From Tellurirhabdus bombi (GTDB lineage Bacteria; Bacteroidota; Bacteroidia; Cytophagales; Spirosomataceae): DNA of 64,000 nucleotides. Under the pieces are notes generated by a model. That model worked only from the letters and a program-made list of their open reading frames with translations, ran no database searches and was not told the DNA's origin. The position numbers and the translations under genes were made by a program. Below are positions 37,705-47,766 of this stretch, in pieces; positions within the stretch are counted from its first letter, which is position 1; each line of letters begins with the position of its first letter. Where the stretch lies: assembly GCF_021484805.1 (NCBI RefSeq), contig NZ_CP090557.1:1996001-2060000 (forward strand), read 5' to 3'.

Positions 37705-39147
37705 ATGAAAAAGATTATTCTTTTGTTTTCGGGTCTATTGTTGATTTCCTGCGAAGACGTACTGAAGGAAAATCCTAAATCGCTGGCGGTCGAAACCTTT
37801 TACAATACCGCTGCTGAAGTCGAGGCGGCGACAAATGCCATTTATGCCGCTATTCGGAGCGACAACTGCCTGGGTGGGCTGTATCCGGCGCAGCACGAAG
37901 CCTATACGGATTATAGCTATGGCCGGGGTAGTTATACTGTTCTCAGCGAATTTCAGAGCCTCGATCCAACGAACATCACGCGGGTCGGGCAGATGTGGGA
38001 TGCTTTCTACTTGGCCATCCGAAATGCCAACCTCGTCATTCAGAACGCACCGAAAGGGACAAGAATCAGTCCGGCTGACGTGACTAAGTTTGTGGGAGAA
38101 GCCAAGTTCCTGCGGGCTTTGACCTATTTCTATCTGGTTCGTAACTGGAGCGGCGTCCCAATCCGAACGGAGGCAAACATGACCGAGCAAAACATCCCGC
38201 GAAACTCGGCGGCTGAGGTTTATCAACTGATTATGAGTGATCTCAATACTGCCGAAAAGGACCTGCCCGACGCACCTTCTATATCCGGCAGACCGTCGAA
38301 GTGGGCCGCGAAAACGCTGCTGGCGGACGTGTATTTTTACCAGGGCCAATATGCCCAGGCGCGCGACAAGGCCGACGAAGTAATCAAATCGGGTAAATAC
38401 ACCCTGGTTCCGGTGACCGTAGCGAATGATTTCTCGAAATTGTTCGGGCCGGATGTGGTAACCAATTCAGAGGAGATTTTTTACCTGAAGTATACTCGTT
38501 TGGCGAGTCAGGGTTTTCAGTTGGTCATGTTTGCGCATCATCCGGGGGCGCGGTTACACGGTGCCGGGGGCTACTACGCCCATTACACCGACAGCCAGCT
38601 TAACCCGGTCCTGAAAAACTGGGATAGCAAAGACCTCCGAAAAGAATACGGCTGGTATTCCTACAACATTGGCTTGGGGGCCAATAGCCTGCTAAGCCGA
38701 AAATTTGTGGACCCGATTGCCGTGGGGGCATCCGGGGCGGGGAATGACAATCCGTTGTACCGCTACGCCGATTTGCTGTTGCTGTATGCCGAAGCGGCCA
38801 GCCGGGCGGGCAACGGACCAACCGCGGCGGCGATGGAAGCACTCAACCAGGTGCACCGTCGAGCGTATGGAAAAGCGGCAACGCAACCCTCCGAGGTGGA
38901 TTTTAAACTGGCGGACTACAACGCGCAAACTTTTGTGGATCTGGTGCTGAAAGAGCGGGGCTACGAAACCCAGTACGAAGCCAAACGCTGGCTTGACCTG
39001 AAGCGCACGGGGCGGGTCAAAGAAATCATCAAAGCGGCGGTGGGCAAGAACGTAACCGATAAGTTTTTGTTGTGGCCAATTCCACCATCGGAGCTGAATT
39101 TCAACACCGCTTTGGATGCGGCCAAAGATCAGAATCCAGGCTATTGA
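37705..39147 (+). CDS. SusD/RagB-family lipoprotein of the PUL
   Basis: 480 residues from the ATG at 37705; an upstream ATG at 37651 lies inside the inverted repeat and gives no leader. The lipobox is LLLISC (Cys about 16). Family features are VGEAKFLRALTYFYLVRNW and the C-terminal LLLYAEAASRAG and ERGYETQYEAKRWLDLKR. It binds glycan at the cell surface and caps the SusC transporter encoded upstream. The specificity of the binding site is not readable. Confidence 0.94.
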   Translation: MKKIILLFSGLLLISCEDVLKENPKSLAVETFYNTAAEVEAATNAIYAAIRSDNCLGGLYPAQHEAYTDYSYGRGSYTVLSEFQSLDPTNITRVGQMWDAFYLAIRNANLVIQNAPKGTRISPADVTKFVGEAKFLRALTYFYLVRNWSGVPIRTEANMTEQNIPRNSAAEVYQLIMSDLNTAEKDLPDAPSISGRPSKWAAKTLLADVYFYQGQYAQARDKADEVIKSGKYTLVPVTVANDFSKLFGPDVVTNSEEIFYLKYTRLASQGFQLVMFAHHPGARLHGAGGYYAHYTDSQLNPVLKNWDSKDLRKEYGWYSYNIGLGANSLLSRKFVDPIAVGASGAGNDNPLYRYADLLLLYAEAASRAGNGPTAAAMEALNQVHRRAYGKAATQPSEVDFKLADYNAQTFVDLVLKERGYETQYEAKRWLDLKRTGRVKEIIKAAVGKNVTDKFLLWPIPPSELNFNTALDAAKDQNPGY

Positions 39148-39240
39148 GCGAAAGATCGTCTGTTTTATTCTGGCTTTAGAAGTAAGCGGCATTCCACGAA
39201 CTGCTTTTAGAGCTAGCATAAACCCCAACCGCCCGTACTC

Positions 39241-40062
39241 ATGAATCTCATTTTTTTACAGCTTCTGTTTGCTCTTTTGCCTATGTCGGCCCCTTCGGAA
39301 AATAGCATAAAACCTGTTGAACCAACATCCAAAGCCATCCTGAAAACGAAAGGCTTGATCAGCTTCTGGAATTTTAAGGAGGGTTCGCTACAGGCGCAGG
39401 GTCCTTTCCCGTATCGCCTGAGAGAAAGTGCAAATGCCCCCGAAAAACAACCCGATGGCCCTGTATCGGGCTATTCGCTAGCCTTTTCGGAAGGCGATTA
39501 TCTGTCTATTCCGAGGGCGGAATGCCCCGCGCTGGATTTGCACGGTAAAGAAGCGCAGGTAACGGTTTTGGCCTGGGTAAAGCGAGCCCCTAAAACCATC
39601 AAACCAACTGAATGCGAAGCGGTGGCCGGCATGTGGCTGGAAACGGCCAAAAAACGCCAGTACTGCCTGTTTATGAACCTACGGATTTACAAAAGTGCCA
39701 ATCAGGTTTGCGGACACGTTTCGTCGGTGGGCGGACCAACGCCGGGCGAAAAATGGTGCATGGACGCGTCGATTGGGCAAAATCCGGTGCCTTTTGGCGA
39801 GTGGGCCGCCGTTGCTTTTACGTACGATGGGCAGGATGTCCGCTCGTACCTCAACGGCGAGCTAGATACGCGGGAGGACCGCAATCCTTATCATTATCCC
39901 GAGGGCCTGTTCAACGCTGGACCCGAAGGCGCTGATTTTACCGTTGGGGCGGTGCACCGCTCGGGGGAAATGGGCAACTTCTTTGCGGGGCAACTCGGTG
40001 GACTGGCCGTATTCAACCGCGCGCTTTCAGCTAAAGAAATCAAAATGCTTTCGCAATTATAA
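39241..40062 (+). CDS. Exported LamG-type jellyroll protein
   Basis: A 273-residue protein with a short Sec leader and one concanavalin A-like jellyroll (about 35-270). Family features are LISFWNFKEGS near the start, VTVLAWVKRA, EWAAVAFTYDGQDVRSYLNGELD and the final GGLAVFNRALSAKEIKML. Such LamG domains bind glycan or protein. The catalytic Glu pair of laminarinases is not seen, so this is probably a glycan-binding protein. It lies 93 bp after susD and 43 bp before the GH10 gene. Confidence 0.82.
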   Translation: MNLIFLQLLFALLPMSAPSENSIKPVEPTSKAILKTKGLISFWNFKEGSLQAQGPFPYRLRESANAPEKQPDGPVSGYSLAFSEGDYLSIPRAECPALDLHGKEAQVTVLAWVKRAPKTIKPTECEAVAGMWLETAKKRQYCLFMNLRIYKSANQVCGHVSSVGGPTPGEKWCMDASIGQNPVPFGEWAAVAFTYDGQDVRSYLNGELDTREDRNPYHYPEGLFNAGPEGADFTVGAVHRSGEMGNFFAGQLGGLAVFNRALSAKEIKMLSQL

Positions 40063-40105
40063 ATGTGCATGGTCAGACGAGGCCAGCAAGAACCCGTACG
40101 CTCAA

Positions 40106-41497
40106 ATGAAACAATTCCTAACCCATAATCAATTTGTTTTCTTCTTGATAAGCTGGTGTATTGGCTTCACCGCCCAGGCGCAATCAGCGCGTTATGATTC
40201 GCTTTGGAAAGATCCCGCCGTTGAAAGTCGCATTCAGAAAGGCATCGAAGCCAACCGGAAAGGTGAATTTACCATTCGTTTTACCGATAAAGACGGAAAT
40301 CCGGTTACGCCCGGTGCCGTGTCGCTAACCCAAACCCGTCACGATTTTTATTTCGGGGCCAATGGGTTTATGGTCAAGGGCTTTAAGAATGCGAAAGAGG
40401 ATGCCTTATACGAAGAGCATTTTTCGAAACTCTTCAATTTTGTCACCATTCCATTCTATTGGCCGGAGTTGGAGCCTGAACCGGGAAAGTTGCGCTTCGG
40501 CAAAGACAGTCCGTACAGCTACCGCCGCCCCGCACCCGATGTGGTAATGGAATTTGCCAAAAAGTATAACCTCACGCCTAAAGGGCATACGCTCGTGTGG
40601 GACAATTCGCGCTGGTCGATACCGCCCTGGCTGCCGAAAGATGAGAAAATCATGGAGCAAAAGATCAGCAAGCGGATCGGGCAGATTGCTGAGCGATACG
40701 GACACGATATTCAGATTTGGGACATTGTGAACGAAGTCACCGACCGCCACTCCGACGTGCTGATGCCGAAAGATTTTGCTTTCAAAGCCTTCAAGGAGAG
40801 CGAGCGCGTATTTCCGGGTAGCAATGTGTTTACGCTCAATTTTACTACCGGAATCTGGAATCGTAGCAATAAACGCGAATACAGCGCCGATTACCTCGTT
40901 ACGGAAAATCTGCTGCTTCGTAACGCCAAAATCAACGCCATCGGGTTGCAGTTTCACAACTTTAGCGAGCCGGAGTACAACGAGATTGTACAGGGGAAAG
41001 CCATGATACCGTCTACACTGTTCAAGACGCTGGATTTGTATGCAGACTTTAACCTGCCACTGCACATTACCGAAATCACCGTAGCTGCTTTGACAGAGAA
41101 AGGCCCTGAATACCAGGCTAAAATGACCGAAAATTATTACAAACTGTGGTTCAGCCACCCGAAAGTGGAGGGCATCATCTGGTGGAACCTCGTCGACGGA
41201 ACGGCGGCCCCGGCGCGTATCCGGTCCGATGGCAGCGTTGTGCCCGGTGAAGACAAATGGAAAGGCGGCCTGCTCAACCGCGACTTCACGAAAAAGCCCG
41301 TTTACGACGTGCTCGACCGGCTAATCAACAAGGAGTGGCGGACCAACGTGACGGTATCTCCCAAAAACAACGCCGTCAGCTACAGCGGTTTCTACGGGAC
41401 GTACAAGCTGGTCACGCAGGTAAAAGGCAAGAAATACGAAAAAGAGGTTCAGTGTCCCAAAAGCGGCACCCGCGACATTATCGTTGTGCTGGACTAA
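40106..41497 (+). CDS. Divergent GH10-type glycoside hydrolase, exported
   Basis: 463 residues from the ATG at 40106 (the frame is open upstream, but the leader begins here: MKQFLTHNQFVFFLISWC). After the leader comes a short beta domain (about 45-85), then a GH10 TIM barrel. The acid/base is Glu210 in WDIVNEVTD and the nucleophile is Glu323 in HITEITV; IGLQFHNF and GIIWWNLVDG also fit. The xylanase HTLVWH motif reads HTLVWDNSRW with Asp166 in place of His, so substrate contacts differ and xylan may not be the target. Confidence 0.85.
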   Translation: MKQFLTHNQFVFFLISWCIGFTAQAQSARYDSLWKDPAVESRIQKGIEANRKGEFTIRFTDKDGNPVTPGAVSLTQTRHDFYFGANGFMVKGFKNAKEDALYEEHFSKLFNFVTIPFYWPELEPEPGKLRFGKDSPYSYRRPAPDVVMEFAKKYNLTPKGHTLVWDNSRWSIPPWLPKDEKIMEQKISKRIGQIAERYGHDIQIWDIVNEVTDRHSDVLMPKDFAFKAFKESERVFPGSNVFTLNFTTGIWNRSNKREYSADYLVTENLLLRNAKINAIGLQFHNFSEPEYNEIVQGKAMIPSTLFKTLDLYADFNLPLHITEITVAALTEKGPEYQAKMTENYYKLWFSHPKVEGIIWWNLVDGTAAPARIRSDGSVVPGEDKWKGGLLNRDFTKKPVYDVLDRLINKEWRTNVTVSPKNNAVSYSGFYGTYKLVTQVKGKKYEKEVQCPKSGTRDIIVVLD

Positions 41498-41569
41498 GCG
41501 CATAAGTTGCACCGAACCTCCGGTATTATTTTTAATCAAACTTATCTTTTCGCACTCTTATTTTTTCTC

Positions 41570-42760
41570 ATGAAGATCATTGACATTCGTACCCGCTGCG
41601 TAGCCATTCCACTCAATGCGCAGCTTCGGCACAACACGGGTGTTCATCCGGGCTATTTCCTGCGAACCATTCTGGAAGTGATCACCGACGAAGGCATTGT
41701 TGGCCTGGGTGAAGTGGGCGGCGGCGACCAGCGGGGCGCTTTACAAAAGCTCAAACCACGGATTCTCGGCCTCGATCCTTTTCAACTAGAGATTTTGAAA
41801 ATGAAGGTGTTACGCAGTATCTATTACCTCTCTAACGCCCGACTTTACGCCGCTTTAGAAATGGCTTGCCTGGATATCCAGGGAAAAGTGCTGGGTCGGC
41901 CGCTCAGTGATTTGCTGGGTGGCCGCGTTCGGGATGAAGTGCCTTTTATTGCTTACTTATTCTGGCGGTACGACCGACCCGACGGCAAGCACGACGAGCG
42001 CGCGGAAGACCTCGCCGACTATTGCCAGGAACTGCACGAAACGCTGGGGGTCAACGCCATGAAGCTGAAAGCAGGCGTGATGGCCCCGAAGGAAGAAGTG
42101 CGGGTATTGGAACTGTGCCGGGAAAAACTGGGTGATGATTTTGGGTTGCGCATCGATCCGAATGGCGTTTGGTCGGTGGCCACGGCGGTGCAGATGGGGC
42201 GGCGCATGGAAGACCTTTATCCCGAATATTTTGAAGATCCATCGTGGGGGCTGGAAGGAAATGCTGCCGTGCGGAAGCAGGTACGCATTCCGATTGCCAC
42301 CAACATGTATCCGGCCCGTTTCGACGATCTGGGACCGGCCATTCGCATGGAAGCCGTGGATATTGTGCTCACCGACATTCATTACTGGGAAGGCCCCCGG
42401 GGCGTAAAAGACCTAGTGGCCGTTTGCAATACCTTCAATCTGGGCGTGGCCATGCACAGTGGCGCTGAATTTGGCATCGAGCTGGCCGCCATGATTCACA
42501 CGGCTTCGACCATTCCGACCATGAATTTCGCCGGGGATGCGCACTACCATTACCTGACCGATGACATCATCGAAGGCGGCCTGATGAAGTACGAAAATGG
42601 CTGTATCAAAGTGCCAACCGGACCCGGGTTGGGTGTGGCGCTGGATGAGGAGAAAATGAAATTTTACGGAAAACTCTACGACGAAAAAGGCGATTACTAC
42701 GCCCGTTTTCACCAAGACCCTTACCGCCCAGACTGGTACCCAACTGTGGGCGGCCTTTAA
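41570..42760 (+). CDS. Enolase-superfamily sugar-acid dehydratase (glucarate dehydratase-like)
   Basis: 396 residues from the ATG at 41570. Catalytic positions of the superfamily are all visible: Lys165-x-Lys167, metal ligands Asp196 and Glu222 with Asn245 (ATNM, as in glucarate dehydratases), and the Asp269-His296 pair, followed by Glu300. These enzymes abstract the proton alpha to a carboxylate and remove water from aldonic or aldaric acids to give 2-keto-3-deoxy acids. It is cytoplasmic and sits between GH10 and an SDR dehydrogenase. Whether the substrate is glucarate, galactarate or an aldonate cannot be decided. Confidence 0.85.
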   Translation: MKIIDIRTRCVAIPLNAQLRHNTGVHPGYFLRTILEVITDEGIVGLGEVGGGDQRGALQKLKPRILGLDPFQLEILKMKVLRSIYYLSNARLYAALEMACLDIQGKVLGRPLSDLLGGRVRDEVPFIAYLFWRYDRPDGKHDERAEDLADYCQELHETLGVNAMKLKAGVMAPKEEVRVLELCREKLGDDFGLRIDPNGVWSVATAVQMGRRMEDLYPEYFEDPSWGLEGNAAVRKQVRIPIATNMYPARFDDLGPAIRMEAVDIVLTDIHYWEGPRGVKDLVAVCNTFNLGVAMHSGAEFGIELAAMIHTASTIPTMNFAGDAHYHYLTDDIIEGGLMKYENGCIKVPTGPGLGVALDEEKMKFYGKLYDEKGDYYARFHQDPYRPDWYPTVGGL

Positions 42761-42781
42761 GCAACTTAACGCCTATGCACG

Positions 42782-43585
42782 ATGAGTAATGAATTTGGAG
42801 CGATGCGATTGGCTGGTAAAACAGCGCTGGTAACGGGTGCTTCCAGTGGCATTGGCCGGGCCATTGCCCTTCGGTTGGCGGCGCAGGGCTGCGCGGTGGT
42901 GATTCACTACCATACCGCTCAGCCGGATGCCGAGGCCGTGGCGGATACCATCCGGAGCGGGGGCGGTACGGCCTATGTAGTATCTGCTGACTTAGCCGAT
43001 GTGACGCAGGCGATTCGCCTCGGCGAGGAGGCGTGGAATGTAGCGGGTGGTCTGGATTTTTTGATCAACAACGCTGGGGTCTCCTACAAAAAGCATTTTC
43101 TGGATGTAACCGAAGAGGACTTCGACCATTTCGATCACGTCAATTTCAAAAGCACCACCTTTCTGACTCAGGCGGTCGCAAAGAAAATGGTCGCTAGCCA
43201 GCGGGAAGGGCATATTCTGACCATCACGTCCGTGAATGCCCTGCGGCCCGGCTTAGGTCTGGTCGTATACGGGGCTACCAAAGGCGCTTTGGAAACTCTG
43301 ATGAAAGGCGTTGCGCTGGAATTGGCCCCGCACGGTATCCGGGCGAATACGCTGGCTGTTGGTGCCGTCGAGACCAACTTGAACCGGGCCGTTTGGGAAA
43401 ATCCGACCTTGCTTAAGGAGGTTGAAGAAGGGATTCCGGCGGGGCGGCTGGGACAGGTGGATGAAGTCGCGGCGATCGCCTGTGATTTGCTCAGTTCGGG
43501 AAGCTACCTGACCGGCGCGTCCCTGACCATTGACGGAGGCCTTTTGTTGATGCGGGGCTACGGAAAGCCCGAACGACACGAATGA
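42782..43585 (+). CDS. SDR-family NAD(P)-dependent dehydrogenase
   Basis: A 267-residue classical short-chain dehydrogenase. The cofactor motif is TGASSGIG (about 20-27), NNAG near 97 and the catalytic Tyr-x3-Lys in VYGATKGALE. The end LTIDGGLLLMRGYG is family-typical. A start at the second Met (MRLAGKTAL) is possible. By position, 21 bp after the dehydratase gene, it may oxidise the aldose to an aldonolactone or oxidise the 2-keto-3-deoxy product. Both roles are known for relatives in sugar-acid pathways. Confidence 0.88.
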   Translation: MSNEFGAMRLAGKTALVTGASSGIGRAIALRLAAQGCAVVIHYHTAQPDAEAVADTIRSGGGTAYVVSADLADVTQAIRLGEEAWNVAGGLDFLINNAGVSYKKHFLDVTEEDFDHFDHVNFKSTTFLTQAVAKKMVASQREGHILTITSVNALRPGLGLVVYGATKGALETLMKGVALELAPHGIRANTLAVGAVETNLNRAVWENPTLLKEVEEGIPAGRLGQVDEVAAIACDLLSSGSYLTGASLTIDGGLLLMRGYGKPERHE

Positions 43586-43633
43586 GGGTCGGCCAAACCA
43601 AAGAAATAATTACTAAACCCTAAGCCGTTAGCT

Positions 43634-46525
43634 ATGCATCCTAAATCACATCGTATAAAAAAACTGCTGGTAGGACTTTGGTTCGGGTGGCTATCTGTCG
43701 CCGCTTTTGCGCAAACGGCCCCACCGGAGGAAAAAGGATTATGGAGCCCTTACCGAATTACGCCACGCGTTGGGGCTCAGCACATTGATTTGTCGGGCGA
43801 AGGCTGGGAGTTATCCCACCGGGACCAGCCCGTAGCAAATAATAGCGAATTGGCCGACCGCAAAGACGCTTTCAAAATCTCCGTTCCTAACTCCATTCAC
43901 TGGGCTTACTACAAGGCGGGAAAGTTGCCGCACCCGTATTACGCCAAAAATTCAGACCAGTATAAATGGGTGGACGAAAAAGCCTGGTATTACCGCCGCA
44001 CCTTTCCGACACCGGTCAACGCGGCGGGCAATCACGTGTTTCTGTGTTTTGATGGCATTGATTATTTTGCTAAAGTCTGGGTAAATAACACGCTGGTTGG
44101 ATCGCACGAAGGCATGTTTGGCGGCCCATCAGTCGAGATCAGCAAACTTTTAAAAGCAAGCGGTGATAACGAACTGGTCGTGGAAGTCCGCGCGGGAAAC
44201 TGGGGCAACAAAGCCACCGAAATCGAAAACCTGCCCCGAACCAGCACCGGCGAATACGACATGTCGAAGCGGAAGGGTTTTAATCCGCGTGCCAGCGGCA
44301 AAATCATTAAACCCTGGGTGATTTCCGGCGGCTCAGGCTGCGAAATGTTTTTTAGCGTCGGTATGTGGCAGGGCGTCCGGCTGGAAATCGTACCGCCTTA
44401 TCATCTGGAGCGGCCTTTTCTGACCACAACCTCCCTGTCCAACGGCAAAGCTTCCCTCCATCTTTCCTGCGAAGTGCTGGCCGAAACGCATTCGCTGAAT
44501 TTGCAGCTTCATCCCTGGGGAAACACGCAGATTCATCATTACGACGGAATCGTACCCGGCACCAGTCCTGCCAACGCGGCCTTGTCGGTGTTGATTGAAT
44601 TGGTCGACAAATCGGGCAAAGTGGTAATTACGCAGGAAAAACCGTTCAAGGCTTTTCAGGGCCGGACGTGGCTCGAAGAAGATTTGACGGTCCCGAATCC
44701 AAAGCTCTGGCATCCCAACGGACTGGGCGAATCGTACCTGTATTCCATGCGGGTGACGCTCAAAAAAGACCGGCAAGTGGTTGACCGGCTGGCTTTTCCG
44801 GTGGGCATCCGAACCATCGAGCGCGTGGCTACGGCGGGTCCACGCTACGCGGATCGCTGGGAAAACTGGCAATTCGTGGTTAACGGGCAGAAGTTTTTTG
44901 TGAAAGGCATGAATTTTACGCCGCAGGATGTCTTGCTCGATCTACCCAAAGAACGGTACCGCTGGACGCTCGAAGCGGCTAAACGGATGGGCGTGCAACT
45001 GATTCGTATCTGGGGCGGTGGCCTGCTCGAATCCGACTATCTCTACGAAATCTGCAACGAGCTGGGCCTCATGGTCTGGCAGGATTTTCCGATTGGTAAC
45101 CAGGATACGCCTTTGTACCCGCAACCGATCTGGGAGTCGCAGGTGGTGCAAAACATCGTTCGGTTGCGCAATCACCCGTCGCTGGCGGTCTGGTGCGGGG
45201 GCAATGAATTCAATCCTTATTCGCACGGCAATGCGGCGACGCTTGGCATTCTGGAACGCAATCTGGACGTTTTTGACAAAAGTCGCCTATACGTTCGGAC
45301 TACGCCCGACGATGGCAGCATTCACACCTATCCCGACATGGATCCCGCCTGGTATGGGGTTGGCTACCGATACGAACCCTGGATTTCGGAAACCGGAATG
45401 CACAGCATGCCCGAGGCCAATCTGTTTTACGAAACCGTTGATAACAAGGAATTTGTGGGTTTGGGTAAAATGTGGAGTAAAGAATTTTACCAGGGCCACA
45501 ACGAGTTTATTCATCATTTTACGGAATACGGCCCCGGTCGTGTGCCCCGTATGCTGAGTCGGGCGTCGCACATCGCCGACATTACTGATCCGACCATCGA
45601 AACCATTACGGAGGCCTCGCAGGTGGGTGCGGGTGAATTTTACCAGGTTTTTTCGGAAAAAATGCAGGGTAATTATCCCGTCACCACAGGTTTGATGCCG
45701 TGGGTCTTCAAGCGGCACTGGCCAGTTATTGCCATCCAGATGATGGATTGGTTCGGAAACGCCGGAGCGCCCTATTACTTTCTGAAACGAACATACGAGC
45801 CGACGCACATCGCCGTAGATTTGCCCCGGCTCCTCTGGAAACCCGGCGAAAGCATCACGCTAGCCACGAAAATTACGCATTCGGTTCCGAAAGCGGTGCC
45901 AAACGCCCGTATATCGCTGCGCATTTACGACGATTCCTTCAAGCCGCTTTGGCAGCAGGAACGAGCGGCAAACGTGGCGGCGGGCACTTCCGTTAGTGAA
46001 ACTAAGTTTGGCGCGTATGCCATTCCCGCCGATTACCGCGACCGTTTTCTTTTCGTGGTGGCCGAGTTGCGCGATGCCGCCGGAAAGCTCCTTTCGCGCT
46101 CGTTCTATTACCCGCGTAGCCTGTCCAAACTGGAGGAAGCGGATTTTTACCAGCAATACGTCAGTAAACCTATACCCTGGCCAACGCTCGAAAAAGGACC
46201 GTTCCTAAAGCCAGTAGTTAGCAAAACGGGCACTACACTGGCGCTGTCCGTCCGAAGCAATGAACCGCTGTCGGCTGAAAGCAGCCGCATTCGGGTGAGC
46301 GTGAGCAATACCGGAAAAACACCAGCCTTTATGACCAAAGTAGACGTTTTGGGTACAAAGCGGGCCATTGTGGCTTCGGATAATTACACCTGGCTAGCTC
46401 CCGGCGAAACGCAGGAAATTGAACTGGATGTACTTTGGCGGGAACCCGCAACCCGCAAGAATGCGAGCCTGACGGTAAGTGCCTGGAATGCATCGGCAAC
46501 AACAGCTAAACTGGGGCAACAATGA
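43634..46525 (+). CDS. GH2 beta-mannosidase-like glycoside hydrolase
   Basis: A 963-residue exported enzyme with a Sec leader ending near AFAQ (residue 27). An N-terminal sugar-binding jellyroll (about 50-240) precedes an immunoglobulin-like domain, and the TIM barrel runs about 400-690. Barrel motifs KGMNFTPQDVL, IRIWGGGLLESDYLYEICNE and GLMVWQDFP are those of beta-mannosidases within GH2. The acid/base is Glu about 525 (CGGNEFNP) and the nucleophile Glu about 586 (SETGMH). It probably trims oligosaccharides in the periplasm. The exact sugar is unproven. Its stop overlaps the next gene (ATGA). Confidence 0.9.
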   Translation: MHPKSHRIKKLLVGLWFGWLSVAAFAQTAPPEEKGLWSPYRITPRVGAQHIDLSGEGWELSHRDQPVANNSELADRKDAFKISVPNSIHWAYYKAGKLPHPYYAKNSDQYKWVDEKAWYYRRTFPTPVNAAGNHVFLCFDGIDYFAKVWVNNTLVGSHEGMFGGPSVEISKLLKASGDNELVVEVRAGNWGNKATEIENLPRTSTGEYDMSKRKGFNPRASGKIIKPWVISGGSGCEMFFSVGMWQGVRLEIVPPYHLERPFLTTTSLSNGKASLHLSCEVLAETHSLNLQLHPWGNTQIHHYDGIVPGTSPANAALSVLIELVDKSGKVVITQEKPFKAFQGRTWLEEDLTVPNPKLWHPNGLGESYLYSMRVTLKKDRQVVDRLAFPVGIRTIERVATAGPRYADRWENWQFVVNGQKFFVKGMNFTPQDVLLDLPKERYRWTLEAAKRMGVQLIRIWGGGLLESDYLYEICNELGLMVWQDFPIGNQDTPLYPQPIWESQVVQNIVRLRNHPSLAVWCGGNEFNPYSHGNAATLGILERNLDVFDKSRLYVRTTPDDGSIHTYPDMDPAWYGVGYRYEPWISETGMHSMPEANLFYETVDNKEFVGLGKMWSKEFYQGHNEFIHHFTEYGPGRVPRMLSRASHIADITDPTIETITEASQVGAGEFYQVFSEKMQGNYPVTTGLMPWVFKRHWPVIAIQMMDWFGNAGAPYYFLKRTYEPTHIAVDLPRLLWKPGESITLATKITHSVPKAVPNARISLRIYDDSFKPLWQQERAANVAAGTSVSETKFGAYAIPADYRDRFLFVVAELRDAAGKLLSRSFYYPRSLSKLEEADFYQQYVSKPIPWPTLEKGPFLKPVVSKTGTTLALSVRSNEPLSAESSRIRVSVSNTGKTPAFMTKVDVLGTKRAIVASDNYTWLAPGETQEIELDVLWREPATRKNASLTVSAWNASATTAKLGQQ

Positions 46526-47766
46526 TGGTGGAATCCGTAGAAAAAGTAACCCCTAAAAGAACGGGATACAAATGGGAATTGCTGGCCCTGCTCTGGCTCG
46601 CTTTTTTTCTGAACCAGGCCGACCGGCAGATTTTCAGCGTCGTGCTGCCCCTGATTCGGGACGATCTGAAACTAACGGATGCCGAACTGGGTCTGATCGC
46701 TTCGGCACTGGTCTGGACGTATGGTCTGCTGGTGCCCGTGGCCGGTTTTATCGGAGACCGTTTGTCGCGGCGTAGCATTATTGGGTTTAGCCTGCTTTTC
46801 TGGAGTTTGTCAACGATGGCGACCGGTTTTTGCACCACGTTGCTGCAATTTATCGTTCTGCGGGGCATTGCTACGGGCGGCGGCGAAGCCTTTTATGCCC
46901 CTTCGGCCAACGCGCTGCTGAGCGAGCATCATACCAAAAGCCGGTCTTTTGCCCTGTCGTTGCACCAGACGGCGGTGTATGCGGGAATCATTCTGAGCGG
47001 TTTGATTGCCGGTTACATTGGCGAACATTACGGATGGCGGCGCGCCTTTTTCCTCTTCGGTGGATTCGGTATTCTGGTTGGTCTGGTCATTTTTGCACGC
47101 TTGCTGAAAGACCGGCCAATACGCACGGAAATCCAGCCATCAATCTGGCAAACGGCGGGAAGTATTGCGCGTAAGCCAACCGCCTTGCTGCTGACGCTGG
47201 CTTTTGCCTGCATGGTGTTTGTCAACGTGGGTTACCTGACCTGGATGCCGTCTTTTCTGGCCGAAAAGTTTGGTTTGTCGCTGGCGGCGGCGGGGTTTTC
47301 GTCGCTGTTTTACCACCACATTGGCGCGGCTATTGGCGTTTTACTGGGTGGCAAATTGACCGACCGGCTGGCGCTTCGGAATCCGGTCAGTCGGTTGTGG
47401 ATGCAGGCCGGAGCCTTGCTGCTGGCCGCTCCGTTTATTTATTTCATGAGTACAGCCGCCGGCGAAACAGCTACCTACACGGCACTTTTTCTCTTTGGCA
47501 TTTTTCGGGGGATCTACGACGCCAACATTTTTGCGTCGCTCTACGAAGTAGTTCGTCCGGCCATTCGCTCGTCGGCGTCGGGGCTGATGCTGATGTGCGC
47601 CTTCCTGGCCGGGGCGTTTTCACCGTATCTGTTGGGCATTTTGAAACCCATTGTCGGCTTGACGGCGGGATTGTCGGGGCTTTCCATAAGCTACGTGGTG
47701 GGCGCAACGGCCATCGCTCTGGCTGCACTGGTCTTTTTCAAACGCGACCGCGCCGTGCAAGATTAA
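46522..47766 (+). CDS. MFS transporter, anion:cation symporter type
   Basis: A 414-residue protein with about twelve helices. The start FLNQADRQIFSVVLPLIRDD and the loop GFIGDRLSRRSIIG match the hexuronate/glucarate (ExuT/GudP-like) branch of MFS. Its ATG overlaps the GH2 stop by ATGA and its stop overlaps the possible start of the RraA-type gene (TAATG), so translation is coupled. It should import the uronic or sugar acid that the dehydratase uses. The identity of the acid is inferred only from family. Confidence 0.88.
   Translation: MMVESVEKVTPKRTGYKWELLALLWLAFFLNQADRQIFSVVLPLIRDDLKLTDAELGLIASALVWTYGLLVPVAGFIGDRLSRRSIIGFSLLFWSLSTMATGFCTTLLQFIVLRGIATGGGEAFYAPSANALLSEHHTKSRSFALSLHQTAVYAGIILSGLIAGYIGEHYGWRRAFFLFGGFGILVGLVIFARLLKDRPIRTEIQPSIWQTAGSIARKPTALLLTLAFACMVFVNVGYLTWMPSFLAEKFGLSLAAAGFSSLFYHHIGAAIGVLLGGKLTDRLALRNPVSRLWMQAGALLLAAPFIYFMSTAAGETATYTALFLFGIFRGIYDANIFASLYEVVRPAIRSSASGLMLMCAFLAGAFSPYLLGILKPIVGLTAGLSGLSISYVVGATAIALAALVFFKRDRAVQD

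Noticed and set aside
38692-39228. Minus-strand frame inside the PUL susD
   Set aside because: It is a shadow of the SusD coding sequence, with no leader or motif.
40406-41158. 250-codon minus-strand frame opposite GH10
   Set aside because: It is antisense to the GH10 catalytic barrel, whose motifs are unmistakable.
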